Below are positions 10,033 through 21,857 of a stretch of DNA of 64,000 nucleotides, piece by piece; position 1 is the stretch's first letter; each line of letters starts with the position of its first letter. The notes under the pieces are model-generated. The model did no database searches. It was not told the DNA's origin and was given only the letters and a program-made list of their open reading frames with translations. The stretch is from Prostheceraeus crozeri (Eukaryota; Platyhelminthes; Polycladida; Euryleptidae). The DNA lies in the NCBI GenBank assembly GCA_907163375.1, contig CAJQUW010003192.1, positions 152,155-216,154 of the forward strand. Direction: 5' to 3'. The translations under genes were made by a program, and so were the position numbers.

Positions 10033-10385
10033 CTGTAATAGTCCGGAGGTCAAGTCCATACAGTTACTTGAATCTCTTGTCTTCTTTTAAGCTTCAGACT
10101 AAATAGAATGATTGATAGATTGGTAGATTGATTGATTGATTTCCGTAATAGTCCGGAGGTCAAGTCCATAGACTCACTTGAATCTCTTGTCTTCTCTTAA
10201 GCCTCGGACAGTCCGACACTCACTTGAGTGCCTTGCCTTCATTTAAGCTTCGGACAGTCCATACACTCACTTGAGTGTCTTGTCTTCATTTAAGCCTCAG
10301 ACTAAATAGTCCGTAGTAGTCCGGAGGTGCTACAGAGGTATAAAACACTCAAATGAGTGTCGGATTAGTCTGGAGTCTGAAGCAT
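10033..10385. repeat. Degenerate tandem repeat with CACTCACTTGAGTG palindromes
   Basis: Four to five imperfect units of about 50-60 bp share AGTCCGGAGGTC, CACTTGAGTG, CTTGTCTTC and TTTAAGCCTCAGAC. The last unit is partly inverted (CACTCAAATGAGTGTCGGA). It fills the gap between two plus-strand genes; possibly regulatory or an origin-like array, but this is inference. Confidence 0.75.
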
Positions 10386-10495
10386 TTTTTCTCATATAAA
10401 AAATAGGAAAGAAGAAATGAATATAGAACATTCATATACCGAAATCCCGAATCACCATTATGTAAATTCGTAATTAAAAATTAGTTTTAAATAAT

Positions 10496-10804
10496 ATGAT
10501 TAACGAATACAAAATAGAACACGTGGCAGTTTTAAAAAAAAATTATTCCCATCCTACAAAACCTATAAATTCAAAACAAGCAGTTAAAATCCAATATCAT
10601 CGAAAATATATGCAATTCGTGCAAGATTATAAAATAAAACATGGTATAAGAAGTTACGCTAAAACAAAAGACTTTCCACTTTGTCTAAGAAGCTTCAGAG
10701 TATTTTTATCATACAATAATTTATGGTGGTTGGTTAATAAAGAGCGATTAACAGTTTATGATTTAGAAACACTACATCAACTAAATATTCCTGTGTATAT
10801 GTAA
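10496..10804 (+). CDS. Small Polinton-1 protein, unrecognised
   Basis: A 102-residue uninterrupted frame starting MINEYKIEHVAVLKKNY. It is Lys/Tyr-rich, with KYMQFVQDYKIKHGIRSYAK and SFRVFLSYNNLWWLV; the second half may form a helical DNA-binding-like fold. It lies in the same orientation directly before the polymerase gene, so co-transcription is possible. I do not recognise a family. Confidence 0.45.
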   Translation: MINEYKIEHVAVLKKNYSHPTKPINSKQAVKIQYHRKYMQFVQDYKIKHGIRSYAKTKDFPLCLRSFRVFLSYNNLWWLVNKERLTVYDLETLHQLNIPVYM

Positions 10805-10882
10805 AAATGGAAGCGAGGTTCTATGTAAAAACGCAACCAAGGTTCTATATTAAAAAACACATATTTTTTTCTTTTAAAAAAG

Positions 10883-13285
10883 ATGAATTGTAAAATGAAT
10901 AACAAATCAACGCATACGCTTGACGAGTTAATAAAGAAACAAATTGATGAATTTGATGCACAAATTAAACGTAGTCGTAAACGTAGTAAACGTAATATTA
11001 AAAAACAGAAACGTAGAACAAAAGAAACATCAGCCACACCAATTACTGATATATTCTCTGATGATAGACTTGGTGATGATCTATTGAATTTGTTTAATCC
11101 AAATGAACTTACGTATGCAAATGAACTTTTTACTAATGTAGTAAATACTATGCGCGAACTTTTACGCAATGGGAAAGTTTTAAATTTATTTGGTGTTATG
11201 ATTAAAGAAGGTGGAACCACAATAGAAAACTTTTACGCTACATTTTATAATAAAAATTCATTTGAAACATGGTTTCTTAATCTAGAAGAGAAATCCGATG
11301 CTAACGAATGGATTTTTACAGGTAGTATTAAATACGAAGATTTTGGAATAAAGCTAGTACAAAGGTCACATAGAGGCGCTGGTATTAATATGAAATATAG
11401 AATCAAGGAATACATCGGGCAATATTGTTACATTCCTTCTGAAGATTTCTGCTTTATAAAATGTTACAACGCCTTACGTGGTTTCAATCAAGAACAAGCT
11501 AAAATTATAATCGAGATGTTTAATGACTTTTTATATAAAGAGAAAGCTACATCTAGAACAGGAGTATCTCTCAGTATTTCTCAATTCAATAAATACTTTG
11601 GAGAATGTGTACAGTAGTACAGTGCTACTAATCGTCATTTAAATCCTAGAGGTATTACAACGTCTCATGATTACGTTTATTACAATTATTCTCACGAAGG
11701 TTCATCAATAGGTCATTATTGTTTAATCAATAAATTCCATAAAGCAGAAGCTATTAGAGAAATTGAAAATAATTTCAAACCAATATATAAAACAGTTACT
11801 GATGAAAATTTAACAACGCTTCCGTATAAAACCATAACAAAGAAACCAATTGACTATGGTTCAACATATATATGGGATCTTGAAACTTATCCAGATCCTA
11901 GTTGTCCAACCGCTCATCCTATTCCTTATGCTTTAGGCGCTATTAATTTTAATAAATTTATATTTTGTTTACCAATGCAAAGATTGAAAAAATTAGACAC
12001 GCGTTTGTTAAGTGATATGATTGAAATAAAAAGTAGTAAGGATGAAAATGAAATTAAAGAACTTAAGAAACAGATAAGTAAATACAATAACTTAACTGAA
12101 ATAGAATTAACTAAACTTCAACGTTGTGTGAAAATCTTTGTTAGGAAACACGATGAATTTTCGATCGGGGGAAACCCAGAGAACACATGCCCGATACATC
12201 AATTTTTTAAAACTCTTGGCTCTTTTAATCATTCGAAAGTAACTTTAATAGCACATAATTCATCAGGATTCGATGCATATTTTCCGATAAAATCTAATTT
12301 TAAATTAAATAAACCACCGCTTAAAACATCAAGAGGAATACTCACTGCTTCTTTACAAAATCCTTATACAACTACAAGTGTTAGTAAATATATGCAAAAA
12401 TCTTTTAGATTTAATAATAAAAAATCATTACCTCGAGGCAAATTAGCACTTCAAACTATTGTAATGAAATGTAGCTTACAACACGTGAAAACGAGTCTTT
12501 CCAAATGGTGTGAGAATTTTAAAATTCCTACCAATGTGTGTAAATTAAATTATGAAATTGGCGAAATTACACATGACAATTATCAAGAAAAAGAACATGA
12601 GTGGAAACCGTATTTAATTAATGATGTTCTTTCATTAGCATTTTGTATCTACAAGTACAATCATGTTATGAAAGAATTAGTTGGTGAAGATATAACTACT
12701 AATTTAACATCCTCTGCTTTAACATTTAACGGTTGGATGAAGAGTGTACAAGAGGACAACATAAATATTCATTCTCATACTGATTTATGGGCTAGAAATT
12801 ATATTAGAAAATCTGTTAAAGGTGGAAGAGTGTCAGCAAATATAAGACATTACGAATCTCCATTTTGTAACATCTTGATGCCAATATTGCAGCGGTATTT
12901 AACTGCACTTTACGCTGGGGGGACTTTGTCGCCTGGTAATAATTTAATAGAGTTAATGAAAGAGTATAATCAGTTGGAAGACAAGAATGCTCTTTGTAAA
13001 GAAATTAAGCATGCACTACTCGGACAACAAAATGAATTCTTAATGGCGTTTGATGCAACATCTTTATATCCATCAGCTATGTATGACGAACATTCAGAAT
13101 ACCCTAAAGCTGAATCTGCTAGAAAATTTAGACAAGAAGAAGAACAAGTAGTATTATATCAATTTAACACTCAATCATTTCGACCTAAAACTGGGATATT
13201 CACAGTTGTGTTTCATTATCCTGATGAGATGTTTTTTTCAACCAGTTCCTGCGAAAGATAAGGTAAAGAATGAAAACAATTGCAC
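10883..13285 (+). pseudogene. Polinton-1 protein-primed DNA polymerase B, N-terminal part
   Basis: The N-terminal region is basic (KRSRKRSKRNIKKQKRR) and then carries YIPSEDFCFIKCYN, a signature of Polinton polymerases. Exonuclease motif I follows as YIWDLETYP, and motif II as IAHNSSGFDAYF. The region of exonuclease motif III and polymerase motif A reads LINDVLSLAFCIYKY and MAFDATSLYPSAM. Motifs B and C, and the whole thumb, are absent, so the polymerase ends shortly after motif A. In the family this enzyme copies the element from a terminal protein. Broken fossil with about three breaks. Confidence 0.8.
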
Positions 13286-14006
13286 GAATTTCGGGAAATC
13301 CTGTTCTATCGAACTTCTGTCCCATAGAATTTTGGGAAATTCAGTTTTCATGGCAGCTCCTAATGCTACAGCGTGTCTAAACCTTTCCGCAACATATTGA
13401 CGCTTTATGTGATCATGATTGTAAAGAATAATCAGTTTAGTTTAGCAATTGTGACAATGTCAATTTAAAGACAACATGCATGAGGTATTTGCACTTTTCA
13501 CTTTCGATCCTCTTGACATGTCGGTGAAAGTCCGGTCCAGATTTCAAAAAAAATAGTTTGAGAATCAATCTCTCTATGGAGCATTATTTTTTAGCTAATT
13601 TCATGATCATTCACAAAACGCCATTAAATTCAAAAAACAGCCAATGATTTTTAATATCTTCTCTTTTTAGCCATTTGAACACTTGCTTCGATGAAAAGTT
13701 TCTCAGAAATCATTCACCATATTTCTTTCTCTTCCATTGGGAAATGTAGTAGGAGTTGATCTGCAAAAAACAGGAAATACATTATAAATATGCGATAAAT
13801 GATAAGTTGATGATGGAACATAGACGTTCTGCATATAGGCAGATAAACTTCATTTAAATGAAAAATAATGCAAAATATTGCAATTGAAGAGTATTTGATA
13901 ATTGCTATGTTTCTTGTATTGGAGATTTATATTTTTAATATAGGATTATAACATAATAATGCAAATGCACCCCACTGTCATCTTACAGATGAAAAATATC
14001 GCCAGA
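13286..14006. other. Non-coding stretch after Polinton-1
   Basis: Sequence similarity to the polymerase stops and I recognise no gene here. Confidence 0.5.
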
Positions 14007-14358
14007 AGTTTCATTTTACTTGTTTATTGTCACAACTGCGTTTCGTCTGCTCTCAGTAGTTGTGACACGCAGAATGAATCAAACTGATTGAAACATGATT
14101 CCTGCCAGAATATCGATCAGACAACGGTCCTTTCTTTTTATTCAAGTTGTCGATGCACTTCTTTTCCTATTAGTAATTTTTCTGCATATATACTTTTTAG
14201 CTACTACTTATTCATTTCGTGATTACTTGTCCAGTGACTGTCCATTGCTTGATCGATACTCTAGCAGGAATCATGTTTCAATTAGTTTGATTCAGTCTGC
14301 GTGTCACACCTAGTGAGAGCAGACAAATAAACTTATGACAATAAGTAAAATGAAACTT
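14007..14358. mobile_element. Foldback MITE with about 115-bp inverted arms
   Basis: The left arm begins AAGTTTCATTTTACTTGTTT and includes GTCTGCTCTCA, GACACGCAGA and AAACATGATTCCTGCCAG. The right arm is its inverted copy, ending AATAAGTAAAATGAAACTT (with TCGTTT-type small differences). The central 110 bp is unique and AT-rich. No transposase. A clear target duplication is not visible. A 72-codon open frame inside is a by-product of the repeat. Confidence 0.8.
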
Positions 14359-15689
14359 TATGGAACATTAGACTATATTGGTTTCCATGCATGCATGCAT
14401 GCATATATTCAAGGTGTAAGTATGGAAAGTTATTGTCTTTTCTAACTTTTTGTAAGCATCTTGCGATACTGGTAGAATTTTAGATTTAAAAGCACTGCTA
14501 TTATTAGAGATAAGATTTATGCTCTTATGCTTTCACCTACTAAAAACGCATCAGTTAAAAAGGAAAGAGGTTAAACTTATTAGGGTGATTATCATGTTTG
14601 TATTAAAATTCAAGTGTGAATTTTAATTTTAATACATAATTAAAATAATTTCAAATATTATGGACCATGGATTCAAGCTTCATAGATAATTAAAATACTG
14701 TGGTGGCGGTGATATTAGGTTTCTGTCATTACATTTGGTCCATACATGCTTATTTAGAGAGCAACTTATCATCCTTATGAATAGATTCTCTTCTTTGTTT
14801 CTTTGAAAAGTCGGTCACCTCAGTTTGATGGGAATTGTAGCATGGGAATAGCAAAGAAAGGGGAATCATGGCTAGTACATATTTAATCTCAGTAATACAT
14901 TAATGGATCACGCATACTTAATTACATACATGCATAAAGACAAATATAGGAAGTATCACTTATTTGCTGGCGATCGACACACACTCTCAATTGTAGAGTT
15001 TCTCGTTTTAACGATCTATTTCTTCACTTATTCAATTAATCAATTAATAAGATTTGATGATGCAAAACCGAAATATAATTATAAGTACAAAGTGGGACAG
15101 AAGTATCCGTCGAATGTGCTAACTTATAAGCTAAGATAAGCTCGCAGTATTCACTGCTTTGATGTGTTTTATGTCATTATTCATCATGCGCTATTCCCAC
15201 AATGACCTCCACAGTAGGAAATTCTTAACATCTTCTATTGCAAGGTCGCATCCCGATTTCCGACAAATGCTGTTAATTTCAATTCCGGTCTCACCAATAC
15301 AAATAAATATCGGTCCGTGGGTCGAACGGATTTGAAAGCACTTGGTCAACTTTCTTGCATCACAGAGCTGATGGGCAGAACATCTGCTAATTCAAGTGCA
15401 TCATGTAGGATACGCAGTATCACAGCGGGTCATCAACATCTGAGCTGCCTAGGATAAACAAACCTATTGCGGAGGCCGCTACATTCCTTGGTTTTACATG
15501 TCTCTAAGTTGATAAGCTCTAAATCAGTGATATAAGCGGAAATGATGTAACGAGATAGAGTTCGTTTCGCCGTCCGACTTTTGTACTATTTCAGTGCAGA
15601 TACATTGCCAAATTATTGCTTGGAAGCTAAAATGTAGAATTTGCTGATGTTAAATTGATAAATTGAATGTTCATATTTTATATCACAAT
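14359..15689. other. Non-coding stretch with a TGCA microsatellite
   Basis: Contains (CATG)n at 14387-14404 and a small hairpin (GTATTAAAATTCA) near 14600-14636. No gene supported. Confidence 0.5.
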
Positions 15690-15746
15690 ACTTTGGGCAA
15701 GTGGGGGGATGCATCCCGGCATCCCCCCCCCTTCTGACCACCACTG
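15690..15746. mobile_element. G-rich transposon terminus (ends CCACCACTG)
   Basis: GTGGGGGGATGCATCCCGG, then a C-run, then GACCACCACTG. On the minus strand this reads CAGTGGTGG plus a G-run, a common end design of non-autonomous invertebrate DNA transposons (hAT-like). A related end occurs at 19201-19312. The opposite end was not found. Confidence 0.45.
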
Positions 15747-17194
15747 CACACGTAAAACGCTGCTTGATATAGCGATCTATTTCCTATCAGAACAACTAAA
15801 TATCGGAATTTACACTCCTTTATTTAAGGCAGCCGTCTTGAAATGTATTAATAGATGAAAAGTATTAATTTAATAATTGCAGGATCACAGAACTGAATCG
15901 TAGTCCTGATCTTATTAGTGATATTCATGTGGAAAGATATCTTTCATCAGACTGCTGGAGCAGTATATTAAATATGAAAATCCGCAAAATCTGAACCATC
16001 CAGAAAAGTGCATGAAAATATGAAATTCTTTCAAAACTATGTCTGAAAGCAACTAAATGAAATTATATAATTTTCGGTCCCAAAGTCCTGGGAGACTTCA
16101 AGCCATTTGCTGCTGACTTCGCAACTCTCCCCAACTCCCAGTCAAAATATTGCGCAACACATACTCGTATAAAATTAGTTCAAGCCCTTCACAATTGATC
16201 TGACAATTGACTACAGGTTTTAATTTTCGAACTAAAATGGATCCATTTGTCTTCAGTTTTGATAATATTTTTTACAGAGGTCACTATTTTGATGAAAAAA
16301 CATTTTTTTAAACGTGGAGTTATTCATATCGATATGTGATTGATATAGATGTGAATCATTGCTTAATCGTAATCACTGTAAGTTCATATATTATTATGTT
16401 TTTAGCAAGTAGGTACACAGAACTGATTTTAACACATAATTTCCATGCTTGCAAATATCATTTCCTCTTCGTTTTTTCCTTCTTCATTTCTATGAAGAAA
16501 AATGTGATTTTTTTCAAAACTTGGATTGGCAGTATAAAGCGGCCTCGTTCACATCAGAACAAAGAAATTGAAACACTTCTCAATTAGCTATCTACAAGCA
16601 CCAAACATGTCAAGCAACAAATTTGATCTAAAAACATTAGCTATGGCAAAAACGAGCAAAACTAAATATAACACAAAGATTAATATCTTGATTTGAAATT
16701 TAAAGCCTGCAGTCAATACCTGAGTCGAAAGGCAAAGCCTTAGACACTAATCACCATATCTTTTGCATCTAGCTCTTGAAATGATTGATTGATCTTTATG
16801 AAATGAAATTAGCTCTTGAGAATAAATCGAAACACAAACACACTTTTGAATAATTCTTTTACTATTTCCAATACTCATTAAAAGTAAATTCTCAGAAAAA
16901 TACATTGATTTATCACATTGGATTTGCTGATACGCACCGCATTGACAACTCTATCACCGGTGCTTAAAAAAATTGGTCTCTTTTATATGAAAGAAAGACA
17001 TGTCTGATCTTTAATCATGCTATTAAAAAAAGATTGCTGAAATTAGTCGATCTGAGATGAATACATGTACGAATTGCGAACAGCTTATGTTAAAATACTG
17101 TTAATGTTGTAACAGAGAAATATGACTATAACACATTATCTATCGCAAAATGTTATGACTGAACTGGAATAATGACAACAATTATAATCTACCT
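15747..17194. other. Non-coding stretch
   Basis: I see nothing supportable here. Confidence 0.5.
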
Positions 17195-17760
17195 AAAGTT
17201 GGGAGGTAGAATAATTAAATATTGAGTTGCATCCTCAGTTGAAAATAATTGAAACAGATCTGAATAGCTGCTATTTCATCCAAAATCAGGAATCATCAGC
17301 AAGCCTAGTTCACATCTCTCAAGATCGACACAACTCCCTAATTAAGGTTGCAGCCATGCCTGGGTAAATTTCTGATTTTCAATTAGCAAGTTAGTGAAAT
17401 TTCGATTCATTAAATATAACTTTAAACACACTGCTAGCAAATCGCCTAAGTAAGTGCACCTGCAATAATTAATAATAACTTCTTTTTGCATACACAATGT
17501 AAATAGAATAATTAAATAGTCAAATTTGATTTTTAATATTGAAAGCAATGTTTTCTTATTCCATTTACATTGTGTTTGCAAAAAGCAGTTTTTATATTAA
17601 ATTTTTATTTTTTTAAATATTAAATTTCATATTATCATATTAATTATTGCAGGTGCCAGCATCAGTGTGTTTAAAGTGTTATTTTATGAATGCCCGTCGA
17701 AATTTCACTAACTTGCTATTTGGAAATCTTAGAATCTTTAGAATCTTTAGAATTAACAGT
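17195..17760. mobile_element. Foldback repeat, family A, copy 1
   Basis: Contains TTAAATATTGAGTTGCATCC, CTAGTTCACATCTCTCAAGA and TTGCAGCCATGCCTGGGTAA, all repeated in the copy at 42441-43170. The arms at about 17370-17500 and 17575-17735 are inverted copies (CACCTGCAATAATTAATA against TTAATTATTGCAGGTG). No coding capacity. Confidence 0.7.
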
Positions 17761-19200
17761 GTAGTCAACCTGATAGAATACATATCAAAGGTTTTGAAAG
17801 TGACTTTTCTAAGCGATTTTCTAAATGATAGCTAAAAGACCAAAAATAATTGGACTATAATTCTTTCAGATAGTAGTGTATAAATTGTTAGAACACCGAG
17901 GACTTGATAACTTACTTCATGGCTTAAAACACCGATTCGAGGATTTCACCAAACGTGGATTTCTCAGAAGACGCAGCAGACTCGTTGAAAGAAACCGATC
18001 AACCCTAACTGAAATTTAAAAACATAATCAAAATTGTTTACTTAAAAACTTTGCGTATAGCATTGGATGATATTTTCACAGCTGTTTGAACTAACTGCTA
18101 GACCCCTAGATAACTTACGATGATATGCTTGGGCCAGTGAGAAAGCTATGAAACAAGCGGAATCAAAAGATATCCCCGGAATCTAAATTAAGAGAAATTC
18201 TGTTATAATTTCGATGTAACTAACTGCTGCATCATTTAAGTGATTACAGCGTATCTTCAAGACCTATAGCATAAATGTATGCGTAGGTCTTCGCTTAGAA
18301 AGTTCTACGATTTTTTAATTAATATCCTGAATAATTATATCTAAATAAAATATTCAAATTTGCAATAATTTTTGTGCTGTGATAGCACACATCGCATAGC
18401 ACTTGAACGTATTGTTGAACTGTCTACTTTACACATACGACAATAGAACGAGGAATAGATAAGACTGTCTACATAAACTTATAATACAGTAGTTCTAGTT
18501 CCTACCTCAAAAAATCTAAATAATTGCATAATTCAATAAAACAGTGCGCGAATGAATTGCTGAAACAATGAGGACTTGATGATTTGACTGATGGACTATA
18601 CAAATGATAAATTCGTTTCAATTGAACTTACTCCATTGGTGTGATGGTTGAGACAAACCGGATAAGATGATTAATTCAACAAACGACGGATTTTCATAAA
18701 AATACGAGACACTGAGACACGACCAAAGGATGTGATTAACAATGACTGTTGCACATGCCAAAAGCATCTGAAATTATACTGAACATGCAAATGTTGCAAT
18801 ATGATTGGACAAAGTCAGATTACGGAGTCAAAACTGTCGCTGCGCGTCTGCTTCTTTTGGATAGCTTCTATGGCACTCATATTTTCCCACTTCCATTGCA
18901 ATTGGATCCAATAGAGTTCGATTGAACGTTAAGGTGTGCTATGGCACTCCCATTGCGTGTCATAGAATACCATAGAGTGCCATTGAATTTGGTTAATCGG
19001 GTGTTGCGTAGTTATTCGTCCAATTGGAGAAGTCGCACAAAACGAATATGCGACAAATAATGAAAGCGGGTCGATGAGCATTCATGTCAGCGTCACCGTC
19101 ACTCATACTGCTGGTAATAAGAGCAGATTGACTGCTGTGTCGATAATGTCTGTTATCCTATTTGAAAGTACTATAGATGTGAATGAATCTTAAAAAAAAA
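17761..19200. other. Non-coding stretch
   Basis: I see no gene. A run near 18880-18980 repeats CTATGGCACTC and CATAGAGTGCCAT in both orientations but has no clear boundary. Confidence 0.5.
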
Positions 19201-19312
19201 GTTTTTAATTCTTTATCGTTAGACAAAGACTAAATATTGGAATTTTCTTAATACCCCGGCATCGAATGGGGGGGCTCGAGCACGGTGCCCCCCCATAAAT
19301 CCACCACTGCTG
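19201..19312. mobile_element. G-rich transposon terminus cutting into P1
   Basis: Reading on the minus strand, CAGTGGTGGATTTATGGGGG, then GCACCGTGC, a G/C hairpin and GATGCCGGGG. It starts immediately after the P1 transposase codons for the conserved KMPGNQGAT, where P2 continues differently. So another transposon appears to have inserted into, or replaced, the 3' part of P1. Its far end was not identified. Confidence 0.5.
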
Positions 19313-21132
19313 GTTGCTCCTTGATTTCCCGGCATTTTTGCTACGGATTCTGACAGCTTTTTCATGATGACAAACCGCTGGTCTTTTGAATCTGTAAACT
19401 GTTTCTTATCAGAATCATTGAGATAAATGTGTGACTCAGGGTGTTTCACGTTAACAACTTTCCAAAATTGTAAATAATGCAGACGAATTTCGCGGTGTTA
19501 GTTTTGAGTCTTCTGTCAATGCTGCTACCGTCTTGTCATTAAATACGTTCAGAGCCAGAGCCACTTTTTGAAGATCAAAAGATGAGGAAAAGCATGCCTC
19601 GTGACATAATTTCGTCCTCCGTACGATTTTACCGCTTTCTTTTTTGTACAATTCTATGACATCGGACCATTTTCCTGTGACCACTTCATTACCATCAAGT
19701 TCAATATTTATTTCTTTAGTTTTTTCCGATATCCAGTTGTTTCTCATTGATTTCATCAGGTGCACAGTGTTATACAGTAAATAAAATTCTTGTGAATGAA
19801 CTGGGTGTTGACCGATCCACGGTTCTTCTGGTGATTTGCGTAATATATTATATACCTTTCTGTTGATAGCAGCACAATCACATATCAAGGCAAATACATC
19901 ACCTCCGCATTCAGATATGACGTCAATGACATTGATTAAAATATGCTGAAGAAAGTCAGATGTCAACGAGAAGACTGGCACCAAGCGAATAACAAAGCTC
20001 TCTGATGTCACTAATGGTTTGACCATGAAAGCCAAAACAGTCCTCGCTACTTTCGCAGGTCATCCTCTGCCCAGCCTACGACGTGCGCTTGCCTCGATAC
20101 CTTACCGATGCTTTTATATACACTTCATCAAACATAATGCACACTTTTTGTTGTAAACCTGGATATTTAGATAACACAAAATTTAGAGTCTGACGCGCTC
20201 CTTCAATAGTGCCTATTTTACTTGAACCACCGAAATATTTTGAAATTGTGCTATGATGAGACAGTGTTAAAATGCGTCTAAATGCCTCATATAACCTTCT
20301 CCCATTTACGAGAAGTTCTGTTGCAGTTTTCAATATACCAGTTGAAAACTCATGCGGTTTCTTGCTTGTTGAATATAGTAGCTGTCTTAACAAAAATCGT
20401 TGACGATCAGTGCAATCAATATCTCCACACAAATCAAGCAGGGTCTCTATTTCACTCACATAATTTGCTATAGATGAAGGTATGTCAGGTACAGTATTTT
20501 TTACTCTGTTGACAATAACTTCAACTTGAGAAAAAGTTTCAACTCGACACTGGAAATCCATTAGATCTCGTACATCGACTTGTGCACGAAAACGAAGCGC
20601 TTTTACATGATAATTTTAATAAATATGAATTGAGTAATCAGTCATCTCACCTCGAAAATGCGACAAAATGATAAAAGACCGCGAAGAGTCAAAAGTTGCA
20701 CCCAAATTGTGAGATTGTACGATATCCGATCTTTGAATGACTTGAAAATTCAGTAAATTCGGGAAGTTGATCTTTTCGCTGAAAATCATCCCATTCATCG
20801 GAGATGGCCGATCTTGAGGCTGCTTCTATTTTCCTTGATGGTAAATTCCGAGGTTTTGGCAGAGGTTTGATCATTGACGAGGGGCAATTCGGAAATATAG
20901 ACGGTGGGTCACGCGGGCGGGAGAATCGGGTAGTCTGAATCATTTCAGCAGAATCTGGCCAATGCTTTGAACACTTGCCGATGTAGCGCGTCACTTTGTC
21001 AATTTTATTGGGGAGGGCATCAAGCCATCGCTTCCGCTCAGATTCCTCCGATGGAAAGCCGTACACCGGAACCTTTTCCTTGATCGAGTCATAATTTGAC
21101 TTACAATAGCCGGCAGAGCACTTCCTGGGCAT
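19313..21132 (-). pseudogene. P1 THAP-domain P-element transposase, broken
   Basis: Begins MPRKCSAGYCKSN with the THAP C2CH zinc module: C-x4-C at the start, YGFPSEESERKRWLDALP, then CSKHWP. Next come PRDPPSIFPNCP, a helical segment, and the RNase H-like core with KVCIMFDEVYIKASVRYRG, which contains a catalytic Asp, and LICDCAAINRKVY. TVHLMKSMRNNWISEK and KLSESVAKMPGNQGAT match P2 closely. A short intron is plausible after CACTTTCGAG (GTGAGA...TAAAAG near 20650-20595). Frame changes lie near 20040-20075 and 19450-19470, and the C-terminal DPLE region is gone. P transposases cut and paste the element and bind its subterminal DNA through THAP. This copy cannot encode a full enzyme. Confidence 0.85.
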
Positions 21133-21206
21133 GACTGTGGGAAGCGTATGTAGTAGCTGAATCGAGTCTGAATCTGGCTGAAATAATAAACACACAAGCA
21201 GTTATT
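19313..21206 (-). mobile_element. P1: P-type (THAP) transposon, left segment
   Basis: Carries most of the P1 transposase on the minus strand plus the start of its leader. The rest of the leader and the terminal repeat lie beyond Polinton-2 at 36483-36813. Polinton-2 sits exactly between two copies of GTTATT (21201-21206 and 36483-36488), so removing it restores a continuous P1. The 3' end of P1 is lost at 19312. Confidence 0.85.
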
Positions 21207-21403
21207 AGTAATGACCCCATGGCAGGCGCAAGTCTAAAATGTGAAATGCTGACTCAGCCCCCCCCCTCTGGAAGGAAGGGAGTTCGCCAAGGATGTGTTG
21301 GGAGGAATGGGTCCGAGAGGAAACGGGTCCCTACCCCCCCTCTGGAAGGAAGGCAGGAGTTTTCCGGTAAGGGAAGGAATCTCGGAAGGGAGAAGGGGTG
21401 GAA
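21207..21403 (+). repeat. Polinton-2 left terminal inverted repeat
   Basis: AGTAATGACCCCATGGCAGG at the edge. Two internal copies of CTCTGGAAGGAAGG preceded by C-runs. It matches 36285-36482 in inverted orientation with three substitutions and two small indels; similarity stops after GGGGTGGAA. Confidence 0.9.
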
Positions 21404-21419
21404 CAGTCAGTTGAAACAG

Positions 21420-21835
21420 AATTGTCATCGCTAGGTGCAGGCTTTTATTCCTTTCATATTAAGGTGCCTGCTGTTTATGTGGGACCTCATCAATCTGACG
21501 GGAATTTGATTTCTCTTAATTTGCGCATTGCTCAAATTCATCATCAACCTGAGTTAACACGTCTTGATCACATTGAGAAAGTCATCGATTCTTGTGTCAA
21601 AGACTGTCAAAAAAACCTGTCACTAAACCTAAACGTCGTCGCGCATCAAAGAAAGATGGTGTTACCACCAAAGAGAAATCTTAAGTATTGTAATCAGTTA
21701 GTATGTAGTGAATGTGGAAAACGCGGTCTTGCGCGTTATGTTCAAATAAAACATTGTAATCATGTTGTATGTATCTTTTGTTATGTAAAGGACAGACATC
21801 CTTGTAAAGTTCCTGCTCAATGTATTATCTTGTAA
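21420..21835 (+). CDS. Polinton-2 GFYSF-domain / RING-like zinc protein, N-terminus unclear
   Basis: The frame enters from the terminal repeat, so the true start is not visible. It first encodes GFYSFHIKVPAVYVGPHQSD and LISLNLRIAQI, which is repeated in the 23444-24079 protein as KGFYSFEIKIQTIYMGP. The C-terminal half reads CSECGKRGLARYVQIKHCNH, then CIFCYVKDRHPC and PAQC, a C/H spacing like a compact RING-type zinc finger. RING domains commonly act as ubiquitin ligases, but that role here is inference. A putative splice acceptor follows at 21857 before the exonuclease-like gene. Confidence 0.5.
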
Positions 21836-21857
21836 TGAAGTCTTTTTGATATTGTAG

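Larger units (their letters stand above)
5936..13285. mobile_element. Polinton-1: old Polinton/Maverick (adintovirus-like) fragment
   Basis: An adenain-type protease, a retroviral-type integrase remnant and a protein-primed DNA polymerase B lie within 6 kb, which is diagnostic of Polintons. Other parts in order: a small late-domain protein, an unknown minus-strand gene, protease, integrase remnant, fibre-like coiled coil, zinc-finger protein, a 102-residue protein and the front of the polymerase. No terminal inverted repeats or target duplication were found. The left edge is approximate; the right edge is where polymerase similarity ends. It is a broken fossil with roughly half a dozen breaks, lacks capsid genes and looks much older than Polinton-2. 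Confidence 0.8.

Noticed and set aside
14095-14313. 72-codon hydrophobic open frame
   Set aside because: Lies entirely inside the foldback element and spans both arms.
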